Positions 1 to 9,476 of a stretch of 64,000 nucleotides of DNA are shown here, piece after piece. Made by a program: the position numbers and the translations under genes. Positions within the stretch are counted from its first letter, which is position 1. Each line of letters begins with the position of its first letter. Source of the DNA: Microbacterium oleivorans (GTDB lineage: Bacteria; Actinomycetota; Actinomycetes; Actinomycetales; Microbacteriaceae); assembly GCF_023715745.1 (NCBI RefSeq), contig NZ_JAMBOV010000003.1, positions 372,001 to 436,000 of the forward strand. Reading direction: 5' to 3'. The notes under the pieces are model-generated. The model did no database searches, was not told the DNA's origin, and worked only from the letters and a program-made list of their open reading frames with translations.

Positions 1-2922
1 ATTCGCAAGGGCGAGGACCGGCAGGTCTTCAAGGAGCTCGTCCTGGAGTCCGGCGCGGATGTCGCCCGCAGCGTCATCGCCCACACGATGGACGACCTGC
101 TCGCCGGTGCCGCCGAGCTCGGCTACCCGCTTGTGGTCCGTCCCTCCTTCACGATGGGCGGGCTCGGTTCGGGCTTCGCGTACAACGAGGAGGACCTCCG
201 TCGCATCGGCGGCGCGGGTCTTCGTGACTCCCCGACGACCGAGGTGCTCCTGGAGGAGTCGATCCTCGGCTGGAAGGAGTACGAGCTCGAGCTCATGCGC
301 GACACCGCCGACAACACGGTCGTCGTGTGCTCCATCGAGAACGTCGACCCGGTCGGCGTCCACACCGGCGACTCGATCACCGTCGCACCCGCGCTGACGC
401 TCACCGACCGCGAGTACCAGAAGCTCCGCGACATCGGCATCGACATCATCCGCGCCGTGGGTGTCGACACCGGTGGCTGCAACATCCAGTTCGCCGTCGA
501 CCCGGCGACCGGCCGGATCATCGTTATCGAGATGAACCCGCGCGTCTCGCGTTCGTCGGCGCTCGCCTCGAAGGCGACCGGCTTCCCGATCGCCAAGCTC
601 GCCGCCAAGCTCGCGATCGGGTACCGCCTCGACGAGGTGCCCAACGACATCACGAAGGCGACGCCGGCCAGCTTCGAGCCGACCCTCGACTACGTCGTCG
701 TGAAGGTGCCGCGGTTCAACTTCGAGAAGTTCCCCGCCGCCGACACCACCCTCACGACGACCATGAAGTCGGTCGGCGAGGCGATGGCCATCGGTCGCAA
801 CTACACGACGGCGCTGCAGAAGGCACTCCGGTCGCTCGAGAAGCGCGGCTCCAGCTTCCACTGGGGACCCGAGGCGCGCTCCGTCGACGAGCTGCTCGAG
901 ATCGCGAAGACGCCGACCGACGGTCGTATCGTCGTGCTGCAGCAGGCGCTCCGCAAGGGGGCGACGCTCGAGCAGGCCTTCGACGCGACCGCGATCGACC
1001 CGTGGTTCCTGGACCAGATGATCCTCATCAACGAGGTCGCCGACTACATCCGCGAGGCCGACGAGCTCACCGAGGACGTCCTGCGACTCGCCAAGGACCA
1101 CGGCTTCAGCGACGCCCAGATCGCGGAGCTCCGCGGGCTCGGCGAAGCGGACGTGCGCGGCATTCGCCACGGCTTCGGACTGCGCCCCGTGTACAAGACG
1201 GTCGACACGTGCGCGGGCGAGTTCCCGGCGCTCACGCCGTACCACTACTCCTCGTACGACCGTGAGACCGAGGTCACGCCCAGCGCGGGACGGAAGGTCG
1301 TCATCATCGGCTCGGGGCCCAACCGCATCGGCCAGGGCGTCGAGTTCGACTACTCGTGCGTGCACGCGTCCTTCGCGCTGTCGGATGCCGGCTTCGAGAC
1401 CATCATGGTCAACTGCAATCCCGAGACCGTCTCGACCGACTACGACACGAGCGACCGGCTGTACTTCGAGCCGCTGACACTCGAGGACGTGCTCGAGGTT
1501 CTGCACGCCGAGGCGCAGTCCGGCGAGATCGTCGGCGTCATCTGCCAGCTCGGCGGTCAGACCCCCCTCGGGCTCGCGAAGGGGATCGAGGCCGCCGGCT
1601 ACACCATCCTCGGTACCAAGCCGGCCGCTATCGACATCGCGGAGGAGCGCGAGCAGTTCTCGCAGCTGCTGGAGCGCGCCGGTCTCATGGCGCCGCGTCA
1701 CGGCACCGCCACCGACGAGGCCGGTGCGATCGCGATCGCCGAGGAGATCGGATACCCGGTGCTCGTCCGCCCGAGCTTCGTGCTCGGCGGTCGCGGCATG
1801 GAGATCGTGTACGACACCGAGAGCCTGCGCGACTACTTCGTCCGCATCGCCGACCAGGCGATCATCCGCGACGACGCGCCGCTGCTGGTCGACCGCTTCC
1901 TGGACGACGCCGTCGAGATCGACGTCGACGCTCTCTTCGACGGCGAGCAGCTCTACATCGGCGGCGTCATGGAGCACCTCGAGGAGGCCGGTATCCACTC
2001 CGGCGACTCCTCGTGCACCCTGCCGCCGATGTCGCTCGGACGCGGCGAGATCGACCGGGTCCGCACGGCGACGCACGCGATCGCCGAGGGAGTCGGCGTA
2101 CGCGGGCTGCTGAACGTGCAGTTCGCGGTCTCGGCCGGCGTGCTGTACGTCATCGAGGCGAACCCGCGCGCGTCGCGCACCGTGCCGTTCGTGTCCAAGG
2201 CCCTCGGGATCCCGATGGCCAAGGCCGCGAGCCGCATCATGGCGGGCGCGTCGATCGCCGAGCTCATCGCCGAGGGGCTGCTGCCGGAGCAGGACGGCTC
2301 GCGGGTCCCGCTGGACGCCCCCGTCGCGGTCAAGGAGGCCGTGCTGCCGTTCAAGCGGTTCCGCACCGCCGACGGCCGGACCGTCGACTCGGTCCTCGGC
2401 CCCGAGATGCGCTCCACCGGTGAGGTCATGGGCATCGACCGCGACTTCCCGACCGCGTTCGCCAAGAGCCAGGCGGCGGCGTACGGCGGGATGCCGACCT
2501 CGGGCACGGTGTTCCTCTCCGTGGCCGACGACGACAAGCGCGCCGTCATCCTCCCCGCCCACCGGCTGCAGGAGCTCGGCTACACCCTCGTCGCGACCGA
2601 GGGGACAGCCGAGATCCTCGCGCGCAACGGCATCCGGGTGGAGGTCGTGTCGAAGTACTCCGAGACGCAGGACTCCGGCGAGTCCAACGTCGTCGACCTC
2701 ATCAACGCGGGGGAGATCGACATCGTCGTGAACACCCCCTCGGGCGGCATCGCCCGCGCCGACGGGTACGAGATCCGCGCCGCCGCCGTGGCCGCCGACA
2801 AGGCGTTGTTCACCACGATGGCCGTGCTCGGCGCCGCCGTCTCGGCGATGCCGGTGCTGCGCGAAGGGTTCGCGGTCCGCAGTCTGCAGGAGTACACCGC
2901 GGACCGGAAGGCGGCGGTGTGA
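1..2922 (+). CDS. carB: Carbamoyl-phosphate synthase large subunit, 5' truncated by window edge
   Basis: The reading frame is open from base 1, so the start lies upstream; 973 residues are visible of roughly 1,090 usual for CarB. The protein makes carbamoyl phosphate from bicarbonate, ATP and glutamine-derived ammonia for pyrimidine and arginine synthesis. Two homologous ATP-grasp halves can be seen: the first carries the glycine-rich [12 protein letters not shown] stretch and [18 protein letters not shown], and the second carries [14 protein letters not shown] and [18 protein letters not shown]. The C-terminal MGS-like allosteric domain follows after about codon 840. The gene overlaps pyrF by four bases (GTGA), which indicates a pyr operon. 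Identity is certain; only the N-terminus is missing. Confidence 0.98.
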   Translation: MRKGEDRQVFKELVLESGADVARSVIAHTMDDLLAGAAELGYPLVVRPSFTMGGLGSGFAYNEEDLRRIGGAGLRDSPTTEVLLEESILGWKEYELELMRDTADNTVVVCSIENVDPVGVHTGDSITVAPALTLTDREYQKLRDIGIDIIRAVGVDTGGCNIQFAVDPATGRIIVIEMNPRVSRSSALASKATGFPIAKLAAKLAIGYRLDEVPNDITKATPASFEPTLDYVVVKVPRFNFEKFPAADTTLTTTMKSVGEAMAIGRNYTTALQKALRSLEKRGSSFHWGPEARSVDELLEIAKTPTDGRIVVLQQALRKGATLEQAFDATAIDPWFLDQMILINEVADYIREADELTEDVLRLAKDHGFSDAQIAELRGLGEADVRGIRHGFGLRPVYKTVDTCAGEFPALTPYHYSSYDRETEVTPSAGRKVVIIGSGPNRIGQGVEFDYSCVHASFALSDAGFETIMVNCNPETVSTDYDTSDRLYFEPLTLEDVLEVLHAEAQSGEIVGVICQLGGQTPLGLAKGIEAAGYTILGTKPAAIDIAEEREQFSQLLERAGLMAPRHGTATDEAGAIAIAEEIGYPVLVRPSFVLGGRGMEIVYDTESLRDYFVRIADQAIIRDDAPLLVDRFLDDAVEIDVDALFDGEQLYIGGVMEHLEEAGIHSGDSSCTLPPMSLGRGEIDRVRTATHAIAEGVGVRGLLNVQFAVSAGVLYVIEANPRASRTVPFVSKALGIPMAKAASRIMAGASIAELIAEGLLPEQDGSRVPLDAPVAVKEAVLPFKRFRTADGRTVDSVLGPEMRSTGEVMGIDRDFPTAFAKSQAAAYGGMPTSGTVFLSVADDDKRAVILPAHRLQELGYTLVATEGTAEILARNGIRVEVVSKYSETQDSGESNVVDLINAGEIDIVVNTPSGGIARADGYEIRAAAVAADKALFTTMAVLGAAVSAMPVLREGFAVRSLQEYTADRKAAV

Positions 2923-3782
2923 CCTCATTCGGGTCGCGGCTGGCCGCGGCGGTCGACGCCCGCGGCCGGCTGTGCGTCGGGATCGACCCCCACGCGTCCC
3001 TCCTGGACGCGTGGGGGCTCCCGGCATCCGCTGAGGGCGTCCGTGAGTTCGGCCTGCGTGTCGTGGATGCCGCGCGCAGCCGAGTGGGCGTGGTCAAGCC
3101 GCAGGTGGCGTTCTTCGAGAGGTACGGGTCCGCGGGGTTCGCGGCACTCGAGGAGGTCATCGGCACTGCTCGCGCCGCGGGGCTCGTCGTGATCGCGGAC
3201 GCCAAGCGCGGCGACATCGGAACGACGATGGACGGGTACGCCGAGGCGTGGCTCGCAGCGGGATCGCCGCTCGAGTCGGATGCCGTCACCGTGAGCCCGT
3301 ACCTGGGCCCGGATTCCCTGCGAGGCACGATCGCGACGGCCGTCCGCGAGGGCAAGGGCGTGTACGTCCTCGCCGCCACGAGCAATCCGGAGGCGGCGGG
3401 TCTGCAGTCCGCCGAGGTGACCGTGGTCGACGCGGAGCGGGGCCAGACGGTCGCGGACTGGGTCGCGCAGCGCGCCGGATCCGTCAATTCGTCGGCGGTC
3501 GTCGGGGACGACCGCTTCGGACCGGTCGGGTTCGTCGTCGGGGCTACAGTGGAACGCGCCGATCTCGGCCTGTCGGATGCCTCGCTGCTCCGCGCGTCGA
3601 TCCTGGCACCGGGATTCGGCGCGCAGGGCGCCCGCCTGCGCGACCTCGGCGAACGGTTCGGTCCGCTCGCCTCCCAGGTGCTTGCCAGCGCGAGCCGCAG
3701 CATCCTCGGTGCCGGTCCCGACGGGATCGGCGCGGCCATCGACACCCACAACTCCGAACTCCAGGACGCCCGACATGCCTGA
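2919..3782 (+). CDS. pyrF: Orotidine 5'-phosphate decarboxylase
   Basis: This enzyme converts OMP to UMP, the last step of de novo UMP synthesis. The 287-residue length and the active-site motif [11 protein letters not shown] (Asp-Lys-Asp catalytic array) fit the longer, type 2 OMP decarboxylase common in Actinobacteria. The GTG start overlaps the carB stop as GTGA, and the 3' end overlaps the next gene by eight bases, so translation of carB, pyrF and gmk is probably coupled. Putting pyrimidine genes next to guanylate kinase is common in this group. Confidence 0.96.
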   Translation: MTSFGSRLAAAVDARGRLCVGIDPHASLLDAWGLPASAEGVREFGLRVVDAARSRVGVVKPQVAFFERYGSAGFAALEEVIGTARAAGLVVIADAKRGDIGTTMDGYAEAWLAAGSPLESDAVTVSPYLGPDSLRGTIATAVREGKGVYVLAATSNPEAAGLQSAEVTVVDAERGQTVADWVAQRAGSVNSSAVVGDDRFGPVGFVVGATVERADLGLSDASLLRASILAPGFGAQGARLRDLGERFGPLASQVLASASRSILGAGPDGIGAAIDTHNSELQDARHA

Positions 3783-4671
3783 CTCCCGTACCCCTCCCGA
3801 GGTCGATCGCGCCGCCGCGTCGCGACGCGCCGTGGCCGCCCGCCGCGAGCGCGCCGCGCTCAAGCGCGACGTGTCGACGCGCGTCATCAGTCCGCAGGAT
3901 CTGCTGCGGCGCGCGTGGGCGGAGCCCCAGTCCGCGGCCGCGGCGATGCGGGTCACGGAGTTCCTGACGGCGATCCCCGCGATCGGCGAGGGCAAGCGGG
4001 ACCGCATCCTCGCCGACCTGCAGATCGCGCCGGTGAAGAAGATCGGCGGTCTCGGCATCCGTCAGCGGCAGGTCCTCCAGGACTACCTCGATCGGCGCCT
4101 GCCCGAGCCCCGAGCCCGCGGCGAGCGCAGCCGGCTGATCGTTCTCGCAGGCCCTACGGCCGTCGGCAAGGGGACGGTCGCCGCGCACATCAAGGAGCAC
4201 CACCCCGAGATCCTGCTGTCCGTGTCGGCGACGACGCGTCCGCCGCGGCCGGGGGAGGTCGAGGGCGAGCATTACTTCTTCGTCGACGACGCGGAGTTCG
4301 ACCGCATGGTCCGGGACGGCGAGCTGCTCGAGCACGCGACCGTCCACAACGCCTATCGGTACGGGACGCCGCGGCGCCCCATCGACGCCGCCCTCGCCGA
4401 GGGTCGCACGGTCCTCCTCGAGATCGATCTCCAGGGCGCCCGTCAGGTGCGGGCCGCGGCGCCGGACGCGACGCTCGTGTTCCTCCTGCCGCCGAGCTGG
4501 GACGAGCTTGTTAACCGCCTCGTCGGTCGGGGCACCGAGGGCGAGGAGGAGCGTGCTCGACGGTTGAAGACCGCCCGCGTCGAGCTCGCCTCGCAGGGCG
4601 AGTTCGACTACCGGGTCGTGAATGACGACGTCGCTCGGGCGGCAGCCGAGGTCGCGACCCTCGCCCGCTGA
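3775..4671 (+). CDS. gmk: Guanylate kinase with N-terminal mIHF (integration host factor) domain
   Basis: The 298-residue product is about 100 residues longer than a stand-alone guanylate kinase. Residues about 8-105 match actinobacterial integration host factor mIHF: a basic helix (SRRAVAARRERAALKR), a helix-hairpin-helix-like FLTAIPAIGEGKRDRIL, and IGGLGIRQRQVLQDYL. Residues about 118-298 are guanylate kinase (GMP to GDP) with P-loop GPTAVGKGT at 126-134, the GMP-binding SATTRPPRPGEVEGEHYFF region and LLEIDLQGARQVR. The ATG at 3775 overlaps pyrF by eight bases and includes the whole mIHF domain. In mycobacteria mihF and gmk are separate neighbours; here they form one reading frame. Confidence 0.95.
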   Translation: MPDSRTPPEVDRAAASRRAVAARRERAALKRDVSTRVISPQDLLRRAWAEPQSAAAAMRVTEFLTAIPAIGEGKRDRILADLQIAPVKKIGGLGIRQRQVLQDYLDRRLPEPRARGERSRLIVLAGPTAVGKGTVAAHIKEHHPEILLSVSATTRPPRPGEVEGEHYFFVDDAEFDRMVRDGELLEHATVHNAYRYGTPRRPIDAALAEGRTVLLEIDLQGARQVRAAAPDATLVFLLPPSWDELVNRLVGRGTEGEEERARRLKTARVELASQGEFDYRVVNDDVARAAAEVATLAR

Positions 4672-4684
4672 CACCCGCAGGGTG
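4672..4684 (+). terminator. Small hairpin after gmk
   Basis: CACCC-GCA-GGGTG lies directly after the gmk stop codon and is followed by a pyrimidine-rich CGGTTCGTTTC. It is a short stem without a real T run, so it is at best a weak terminator between the pyr/gmk genes and the ssu operon. The remaining 63 bases to the next start show no motif I recognise. Confidence 0.3.
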
Positions 4685-4747
4685 CGGTTCGTTTCAGACC
4701 GTTACAGCCGATGAGGCGGGACGACGGCGGTCCGGGAAGCTGGACGC

Positions 4748-5587
4748 ATGTCCCCCGTCCTGACCGCCGCCCAGCGTGCGTCGACGCCGCCGGCTCCGCG
4801 CGGTGCCGTCTCGCTGTCGGGCGTCGACCGGACCTTCGCGGGGGCGAAGGGCCCGGTTCCGGTTCTTCGCGGCATCGACCTGACGCTCGAGCCGGGTGAG
4901 ATCGTCGCCGTCGTCGGCCCCTCCGGGTGCGGCAAGTCGACCCTCCTCCGTCTGCTGGCGGGTCTCGACACGCCGACCGCCGGAACGGTGACCGTCGACG
5001 GCACACCGCTCCGCGACACCGACGAGCGCACCGCGGTCGCGTTCCAGGAGCCGCGTCTGCTGCCGTGGCGCACCATCGCCGAGAACGTCGAGCTCGGGAT
5101 GCCGCGCGGCACCGCGCGTGCCGCGGCGAAGGCCCGTGTGGCCGAGCTCCTCGACCTCGTGGGTCTGACCTCCGCCGCCGCGCGTCGCCCCCGCGAGGTC
5201 TCGGGCGGCATGGCGCAGCGCGCATCGCTCGCGCGCGCCCTCGCCCGCGGACCGGAGGTGCTTCTGCTCGACGAGCCGTTCGGCGCCCTCGACGCGCTCA
5301 CCCGACTGCGCATGCAGGACCTCCTTCTCGACATCCACTCCGCCGAACCGACGACCGTCGTCCTCGTGACGCACGACGTCGAAGAAGCCCTCTACCTCGC
5401 CGACCGCGTGCTGCAGCTGCGCGCGATCGACGCCGATTCCGCGGAGTCCTCTGTCGCCCGCGTCATCGACGTCCCCGGCACCCGCCCCCGTGACCGTGCC
5501 GCTCACGGTTTCACGGACCTCCGCGCCGAGCTCCTCGACGGACTCGGCGTCGTCACCCACCGCACGACCCTTCAGGAGACCCGATGA
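4748..5587 (+). CDS. ssuB: ABC transporter ATPase, sulfonate/nitrate/taurine type
   Basis: This is the cytoplasmic ATPase of an importer of the SsuABC/TauABC class. Visible motifs are Walker A GPSGCGKST, Q-loop FQEPRLLPWRTI (the RLLPW form is typical of nitrate/sulfonate/taurine ATPases), signature SGGMAQRASLARALA, Walker B LLLDEPFGALD and the H-loop THDVEEALYLADRV. Its length of 279 residues is normal. It is the first gene of a tightly packed operon, with its stop overlapping the next start as ATGA. The real substrate is not given by sequence; an aliphatic sulfonate is the best guess because methionine-synthesis genes follow. The symbol is assigned by family, not by proven substrate. Confidence 0.85.
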   Translation: MSPVLTAAQRASTPPAPRGAVSLSGVDRTFAGAKGPVPVLRGIDLTLEPGEIVAVVGPSGCGKSTLLRLLAGLDTPTAGTVTVDGTPLRDTDERTAVAFQEPRLLPWRTIAENVELGMPRGTARAAAKARVAELLDLVGLTSAAARRPREVSGGMAQRASLARALARGPEVLLLDEPFGALDALTRLRMQDLLLDIHSAEPTTVVLVTHDVEEALYLADRVLQLRAIDADSAESSVARVIDVPGTRPRDRAAHGFTDLRAELLDGLGVVTHRTTLQETR

Positions 5588-6606
5588 GCACCGTCATCCG
5601 CCGCACCGCCCCCACGATCGTCGTGGCGGGAGCGGTGATGCTCATGGCCACGGGCTGCCTCGCGGGCGAGAACGCCGCATCCACGTCCGAGGAGACGGGG
5701 GACTGGTCGACCGACACGCTTTCGATCGACTTCGCGACGTACAACCCGCTCAGCCTCGTCGTGAAGGATCAGGGTCTGATCGAGAAGGCGCTCGGCGACG
5801 ACGTCGACGTGGAGTGGACGCAGTCCGCGGGGTCCAACAAGGCCAACGAACTGCTGCGCGCCGGTTCGCTCGACGTCGGCTCCACCGCCGGCTCCGCCGC
5901 GCTGCTCGCCCGCGCCAACGGCTCGCCGATCAAGGTCATCGACGTCTACTCGCAGCCCGAGTGGTCGGCGATCGTGGTCGGCCCCGACAGTGACATCACG
6001 TCAGTAGCCGACCTCAAGGGCAAGAAGGTCGCCGCGACCAGCGGCACCGATCCCTACTTCTTCCTCCTGCAGGCCCTCGAGACGGCGGGACTCAGCGTCT
6101 CGGACGTCGAGGTCCAGAACCTGCAGCACGCCGACGGGCGGTCCGCCCTCGACGGCGGCTCCGTCGACGCGTGGGCGGGTCTCGACCCGATCATGGCCGC
6201 CGCAGAGGTGGAGTCGGGTGACCAGCTGATCTACCGCAACGTCGACTTCAACTCCTACGGCTTCCTCAACGCCACGGAGGAGTTCCTCACCGACCACGCC
6301 GACGTCGCCCAGGTCGTCGTCGACGCGTACGAGGACGCCCGCGAGTGGGCACTCGCGAACCCCGACGAGACCGCCGCGCTCCTCGCCGATGTGGCGGGCA
6401 TCGACCCCGCGGTCGCCACGACCGTGATCACCGAGCGCTCGAACCTCGACGTCAGCGGCATCCCCGGTGACGCGCAGCTGACCGTGCTGAAGAAGATCGC
6501 GCCGGTCCTCGTCGACTCCGACGCGGTGACCGGCGGGCAGGCCGCCGTCGATGAGGCACTCGACACGATCGTCGAGCCGACGTTCGCCGAGAAGGCCGCG
6601 GGCTGA
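5584..6606 (+). CDS. ssuA: ABC transporter substrate-binding lipoprotein, sulfonate type
   Basis: The 340-residue protein starts with a lipoprotein signal: basic start, hydrophobic stretch, then MATGC with the lipid-carrying Cys at residue 25. The mature part is a periplasmic-binding-protein-like fold of the SsuA/NMT1 family, recognised from TLSIDFATYNPLSLVVKDQGLIE, AGSLDVGSTAGSAALLARANG and VADLKGKKVAATSGTDPYFF. It would sit on the outside of the cell membrane and deliver an organosulfur or similar small acid to the permease encoded next. The start overlaps the ATPase stop (ATGA) and the permease begins two bases after the stop. Confidence 0.86.
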   Translation: MSTVIRRTAPTIVVAGAVMLMATGCLAGENAASTSEETGDWSTDTLSIDFATYNPLSLVVKDQGLIEKALGDDVDVEWTQSAGSNKANELLRAGSLDVGSTAGSAALLARANGSPIKVIDVYSQPEWSAIVVGPDSDITSVADLKGKKVAATSGTDPYFFLLQALETAGLSVSDVEVQNLQHADGRSALDGGSVDAWAGLDPIMAAAEVESGDQLIYRNVDFNSYGFLNATEEFLTDHADVAQVVVDAYEDAREWALANPDETAALLADVAGIDPAVATTVITERSNLDVSGIPGDAQLTVLKKIAPVLVDSDAVTGGQAAVDEALDTIVEPTFAEKAAG

Positions 6607-6608
6607 TC

Positions 6609-7433
6609 ATGACGGCCTCCGCAGAGGCGACCTCCACCGCCGCGGCGCCCTCGGGCGCGGCGGCGGTGCGGCCGTTCTGGTCCCGCACGAGCGTCCGGGT
6701 CCTCGGCGGTCTCGTCGTCCCGCTCGCGCTCCTCGGACTCTGGCAGGCGGTCACGGCGTTCGGGCTGATCCCGACCTACCGCCTTCCCGCGCCGCTCGAC
6801 GTCGTGAATGCGGCGGTCCGTCTGGCCGAGGACGGCACGCTCTGGCGTCACGTCGCCATCTCTGTTCAGCGGGTGGTCCTCGGCTTCGCGGCCGGGTCGA
6901 TCGTCGGACTCGCCGTCGCAGCAGTCGTCGGCCTCACCCGTTCCGGCGACGTGCTCCTGAGTCCCATCCTCGCGGCGTTCCGCGCCATCCCCTCGCTGGC
7001 ACTCGTGCCGCTGCTGCTGCTGTGGATGGGTATCGGGGAAGAGCCCAAGGTGACCCTGGTGGCGATCGGCGCCTTCTTCCCCGTCTTCACCACCGTTGCC
7101 GGCGCCCTTCGTCATGTCGACCCGCATCTTGTCGAGATGGCGCGATCTTTCGGTCTGCGCGGGTGGGAGCTTTTCCGCACCGTACAGCTGCCCGCGACCG
7201 TCCCTTCGCTCGTCTCGGGCCTGCGTCTCGCGCTGGCGCAGTCGTGGCTGTTCCTGGTCGCCGCCGAGCTCATCTCCGCCTCGATGGGGCTCGGCTACCT
7301 CCTGACCGATTCGCAGAGCACGGGGCGCGTCGACCGAATCTTCCTCGCGATCGTGGTCCTCGCGGGCCTGGGCGTCCTCTCGAACGCCGTCGTCACGCTT
7401 CTTCAGCGTCGAGTGCTGCGGAGATGGTCGTGA
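6609..7433 (+). CDS. ssuC: ABC transporter permease, sulfonate type
   Basis: An integral membrane permease of 274 residues with about six hydrophobic segments. The cytoplasmic coupling loop (EMARSFGLRGWELFRTVQLPATVPSLVSGLRLALAQSW) is the EAA motif of binding-protein-dependent importers of the SsuC/TauC type. With the two preceding genes it makes a complete importer: lipoprotein, permease, ATPase. The next gene starts inside its last codons, so the operon continues into the acyl-CoA ligase and metY. Confidence 0.88.
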   Translation: MTASAEATSTAAAPSGAAAVRPFWSRTSVRVLGGLVVPLALLGLWQAVTAFGLIPTYRLPAPLDVVNAAVRLAEDGTLWRHVAISVQRVVLGFAAGSIVGLAVAAVVGLTRSGDVLLSPILAAFRAIPSLALVPLLLLWMGIGEEPKVTLVAIGAFFPVFTTVAGALRHVDPHLVEMARSFGLRGWELFRTVQLPATVPSLVSGLRLALAQSWLFLVAAELISASMGLGYLLTDSQSTGRVDRIFLAIVVLAGLGVLSNAVVTLLQRRVLRRWS

Positions 7434-9445
7434 CGGCGCCGGGGGTCGACGAGCTACGTCTCGTCGAGACACGCACCTATCCCGCGCCCGCTGCGTTCGC
7501 GGCCCGCGCCAACGTGACCGCCTCGGCCTACGCGGATGCGGCGGCAGACCCCGTCGGCTTCTGGGAGGCTGCGGCCCACCGCCTCGAGTGGGCGACCCCC
7601 TGGCACACCGCGCTCGACTGGCGGCCACCCGTCCGCTCCGCCGACGGTGAGCTCACCGCGCCGGCTGCCCGGTGGTTCGACGGCGGCACCCTGAACGTCG
7701 CCGCCAACTGTGTCGACCGTCACGTCGATGCCGGCCGCGGTGACAAGGTGGCCCTGCACTTCGAGGGCGAGCCCGGCGACCGCACGAGCGTCACCTACGC
7801 GGACCTGCAGCATCGGGTCTCGCAGGCGGCGAACGCACTCGTCGCCCTCGGCATCCGTCCAGGCGATCGCGTCGTGGTGTACCTGCCGGTCCTCGTCGAG
7901 ACGGTCGTGATCACCCTCGCCTGTGCACGGGTCGGCGCCGTCCACTCCCTCGTATTCGGCGGCTTCTCGGCCGAAGCGCTGCGCTTCCGTCTCGAGGACA
8001 CGGGCGCCAAGCTCCTCGTCACCAGCGACGGCCAGTTCCGTCGCGGGGGAGCGGTCGAGGTGAAATCCGCCGCGGATGCCGCCGCAAGCGGACTCTCCGC
8101 CCTCGAGCACGTCCTCGTCGTACGGCGCACCGGCCACGACGTCGCGTGGGTCCCCGGTCGCGACCTCTGGTGGCACGAGCTCGTCGACACCGCCTCGCCG
8201 GTCCACGAAGCGGCCGCGTTCGAGGCGGAGCATCCGCTCTTCATCATCTACACCTCCGGCACGACGGGGAAGCCGAAGGGCCTCGTCCACACCTCGGGCG
8301 GCTACCTCGCCCATGCGAGCTGGGCCCACTGGGCGCACTTCGACGCGAAGCCCGACGACGTGCACTGGTGCACCGCCGACCTCGCCTGGGTGACGGCGCA
8401 CACCTACGAGATCTACGGTCCGCTCTCGAACGGACTCACGCAGGTGATCTACGAGGGCACGCCCGACGCACCGCACCGTGAGCGTCACCTCGAGATCATC
8501 GAGCGCTACGGCGTCTCGGTGTATTACACGGCGCCCACCCTCATCCGCACCTTCATGACGTGGTTCGGGGAGGACCTGCCCGCCGGGCACGACCTCTCGA
8601 GCATCCGCCTCCTGGGCACGGTGGGCGAGGCGATCAACCCGGCAGCGTGGGCCTGGTTCCGCCGTGCGTTCGGCCGCGACGAGGTCCCCGTCGTCGACAC
8701 CTGGTGGCAGTCCGAGACCGGTGCGGCGATGATCGCACCGCTGCCCGGCGTGACGACACTCAAACCCGGCTCGGCGACCGTCCCGCTGCCGGGGATCGAC
8801 GCGGCCGTCGTCGACGCCGAGGGCCGCGAGGTCGAGCCGGGACGCTCCGGCACACTCGTCGTCCGGCGGCCGTGGCCCGGGATGGCCCGCACCGTCTGGG
8901 GCGACCCGGCGCGCTACCGGGACTCGTACTGGTCGGCCTACGCGGGTCACGGCGAGCACGGTGGCTACTACGTCGCCGGCGACGGCGCGACACGCGACGC
9001 GGACGGGCACATCTGGATCCTCGGTCGTCTCGATGACGTCGTGAACGTCTCGGGTCACCGCCTCTCGACCATCGAGATAGAGTCCGCCCTCGTCGCACAC
9101 GGGTCCGTGGGGGAGGCGGGGACCACCGGCGTCGCCGACCCCGTCACCGGCCACGCCGTCGCCGCGTTCGTCGTCCCGTCCGGTCCCGTGGAGCCTGCCG
9201 CCGACGAACTCCGCGCACACGTCGCGCGCGAGATCGGACCGGTCGCGAAGCCGCGTCACGTCGTGATCGTCCCCGACCTTCCGAAGACGCGCTCCGGCAA
9301 GATCCTCCGGCGACTGCTCGCCCAGCTGTGGGAGGCCGAACAGGACCGTCGTGCCGGCCGAGAGCCCGCACCACTGGGCGACACGACGTCGCTGCAGAAC
9401 CCCGACGCCGTCGCGCGCATCGCCGCCGCCCTCGCCGCGGCCTGA
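7424..9445 (+). CDS. acs: Acetate--CoA ligase (acetyl-CoA synthetase, AMP-forming)
   Basis: The 673-residue enzyme activates acetate to acetyl-CoA via acetyl-AMP. It shows the P-loop-like YTSGTTGKPKGLVHT, the core motif VDTWWQSETGA, and the C-terminal PKTRSGKILRRLL whose Lys is the catalytic and acetylation-regulated residue. The second Trp of WWQ normally narrows the pocket to acetate, which supports acetyl- over longer acyl-CoA synthetase. The chosen ATG at 7424 overlaps ssuC; a GTG at 7430 is an alternative, and the open frame upstream is only ssuC read in another frame. A ligase inside a sulfur-uptake/metY operon is unusual; it may supply acetyl-CoA for O-acetylhomoserine formation (inference). 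Confidence 0.88.
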   Translation: MVVTAPGVDELRLVETRTYPAPAAFAARANVTASAYADAAADPVGFWEAAAHRLEWATPWHTALDWRPPVRSADGELTAPAARWFDGGTLNVAANCVDRHVDAGRGDKVALHFEGEPGDRTSVTYADLQHRVSQAANALVALGIRPGDRVVVYLPVLVETVVITLACARVGAVHSLVFGGFSAEALRFRLEDTGAKLLVTSDGQFRRGGAVEVKSAADAAASGLSALEHVLVVRRTGHDVAWVPGRDLWWHELVDTASPVHEAAAFEAEHPLFIIYTSGTTGKPKGLVHTSGGYLAHASWAHWAHFDAKPDDVHWCTADLAWVTAHTYEIYGPLSNGLTQVIYEGTPDAPHRERHLEIIERYGVSVYYTAPTLIRTFMTWFGEDLPAGHDLSSIRLLGTVGEAINPAAWAWFRRAFGRDEVPVVDTWWQSETGAAMIAPLPGVTTLKPGSATVPLPGIDAAVVDAEGREVEPGRSGTLVVRRPWPGMARTVWGDPARYRDSYWSAYAGHGEHGGYYVAGDGATRDADGHIWILGRLDDVVNVSGHRLSTIEIESALVAHGSVGEAGTTGVADPVTGHAVAAFVVPSGPVEPAADELRAHVAREIGPVAKPRHVVIVPDLPKTRSGKILRRLLAQLWEAEQDRRAGREPAPLGDTTSLQNPDAVARIAAALAAA

Positions 9446-9476
9446 CCCGCTGCATCACCCTGCCGAGAGAGAACAC

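Noticed and set aside
4672-4747. Possible riboswitch or operator before the ssu operon
   Set aside because: Only a 5-bp hairpin is visible; 76 bases give no further conserved element I can name.
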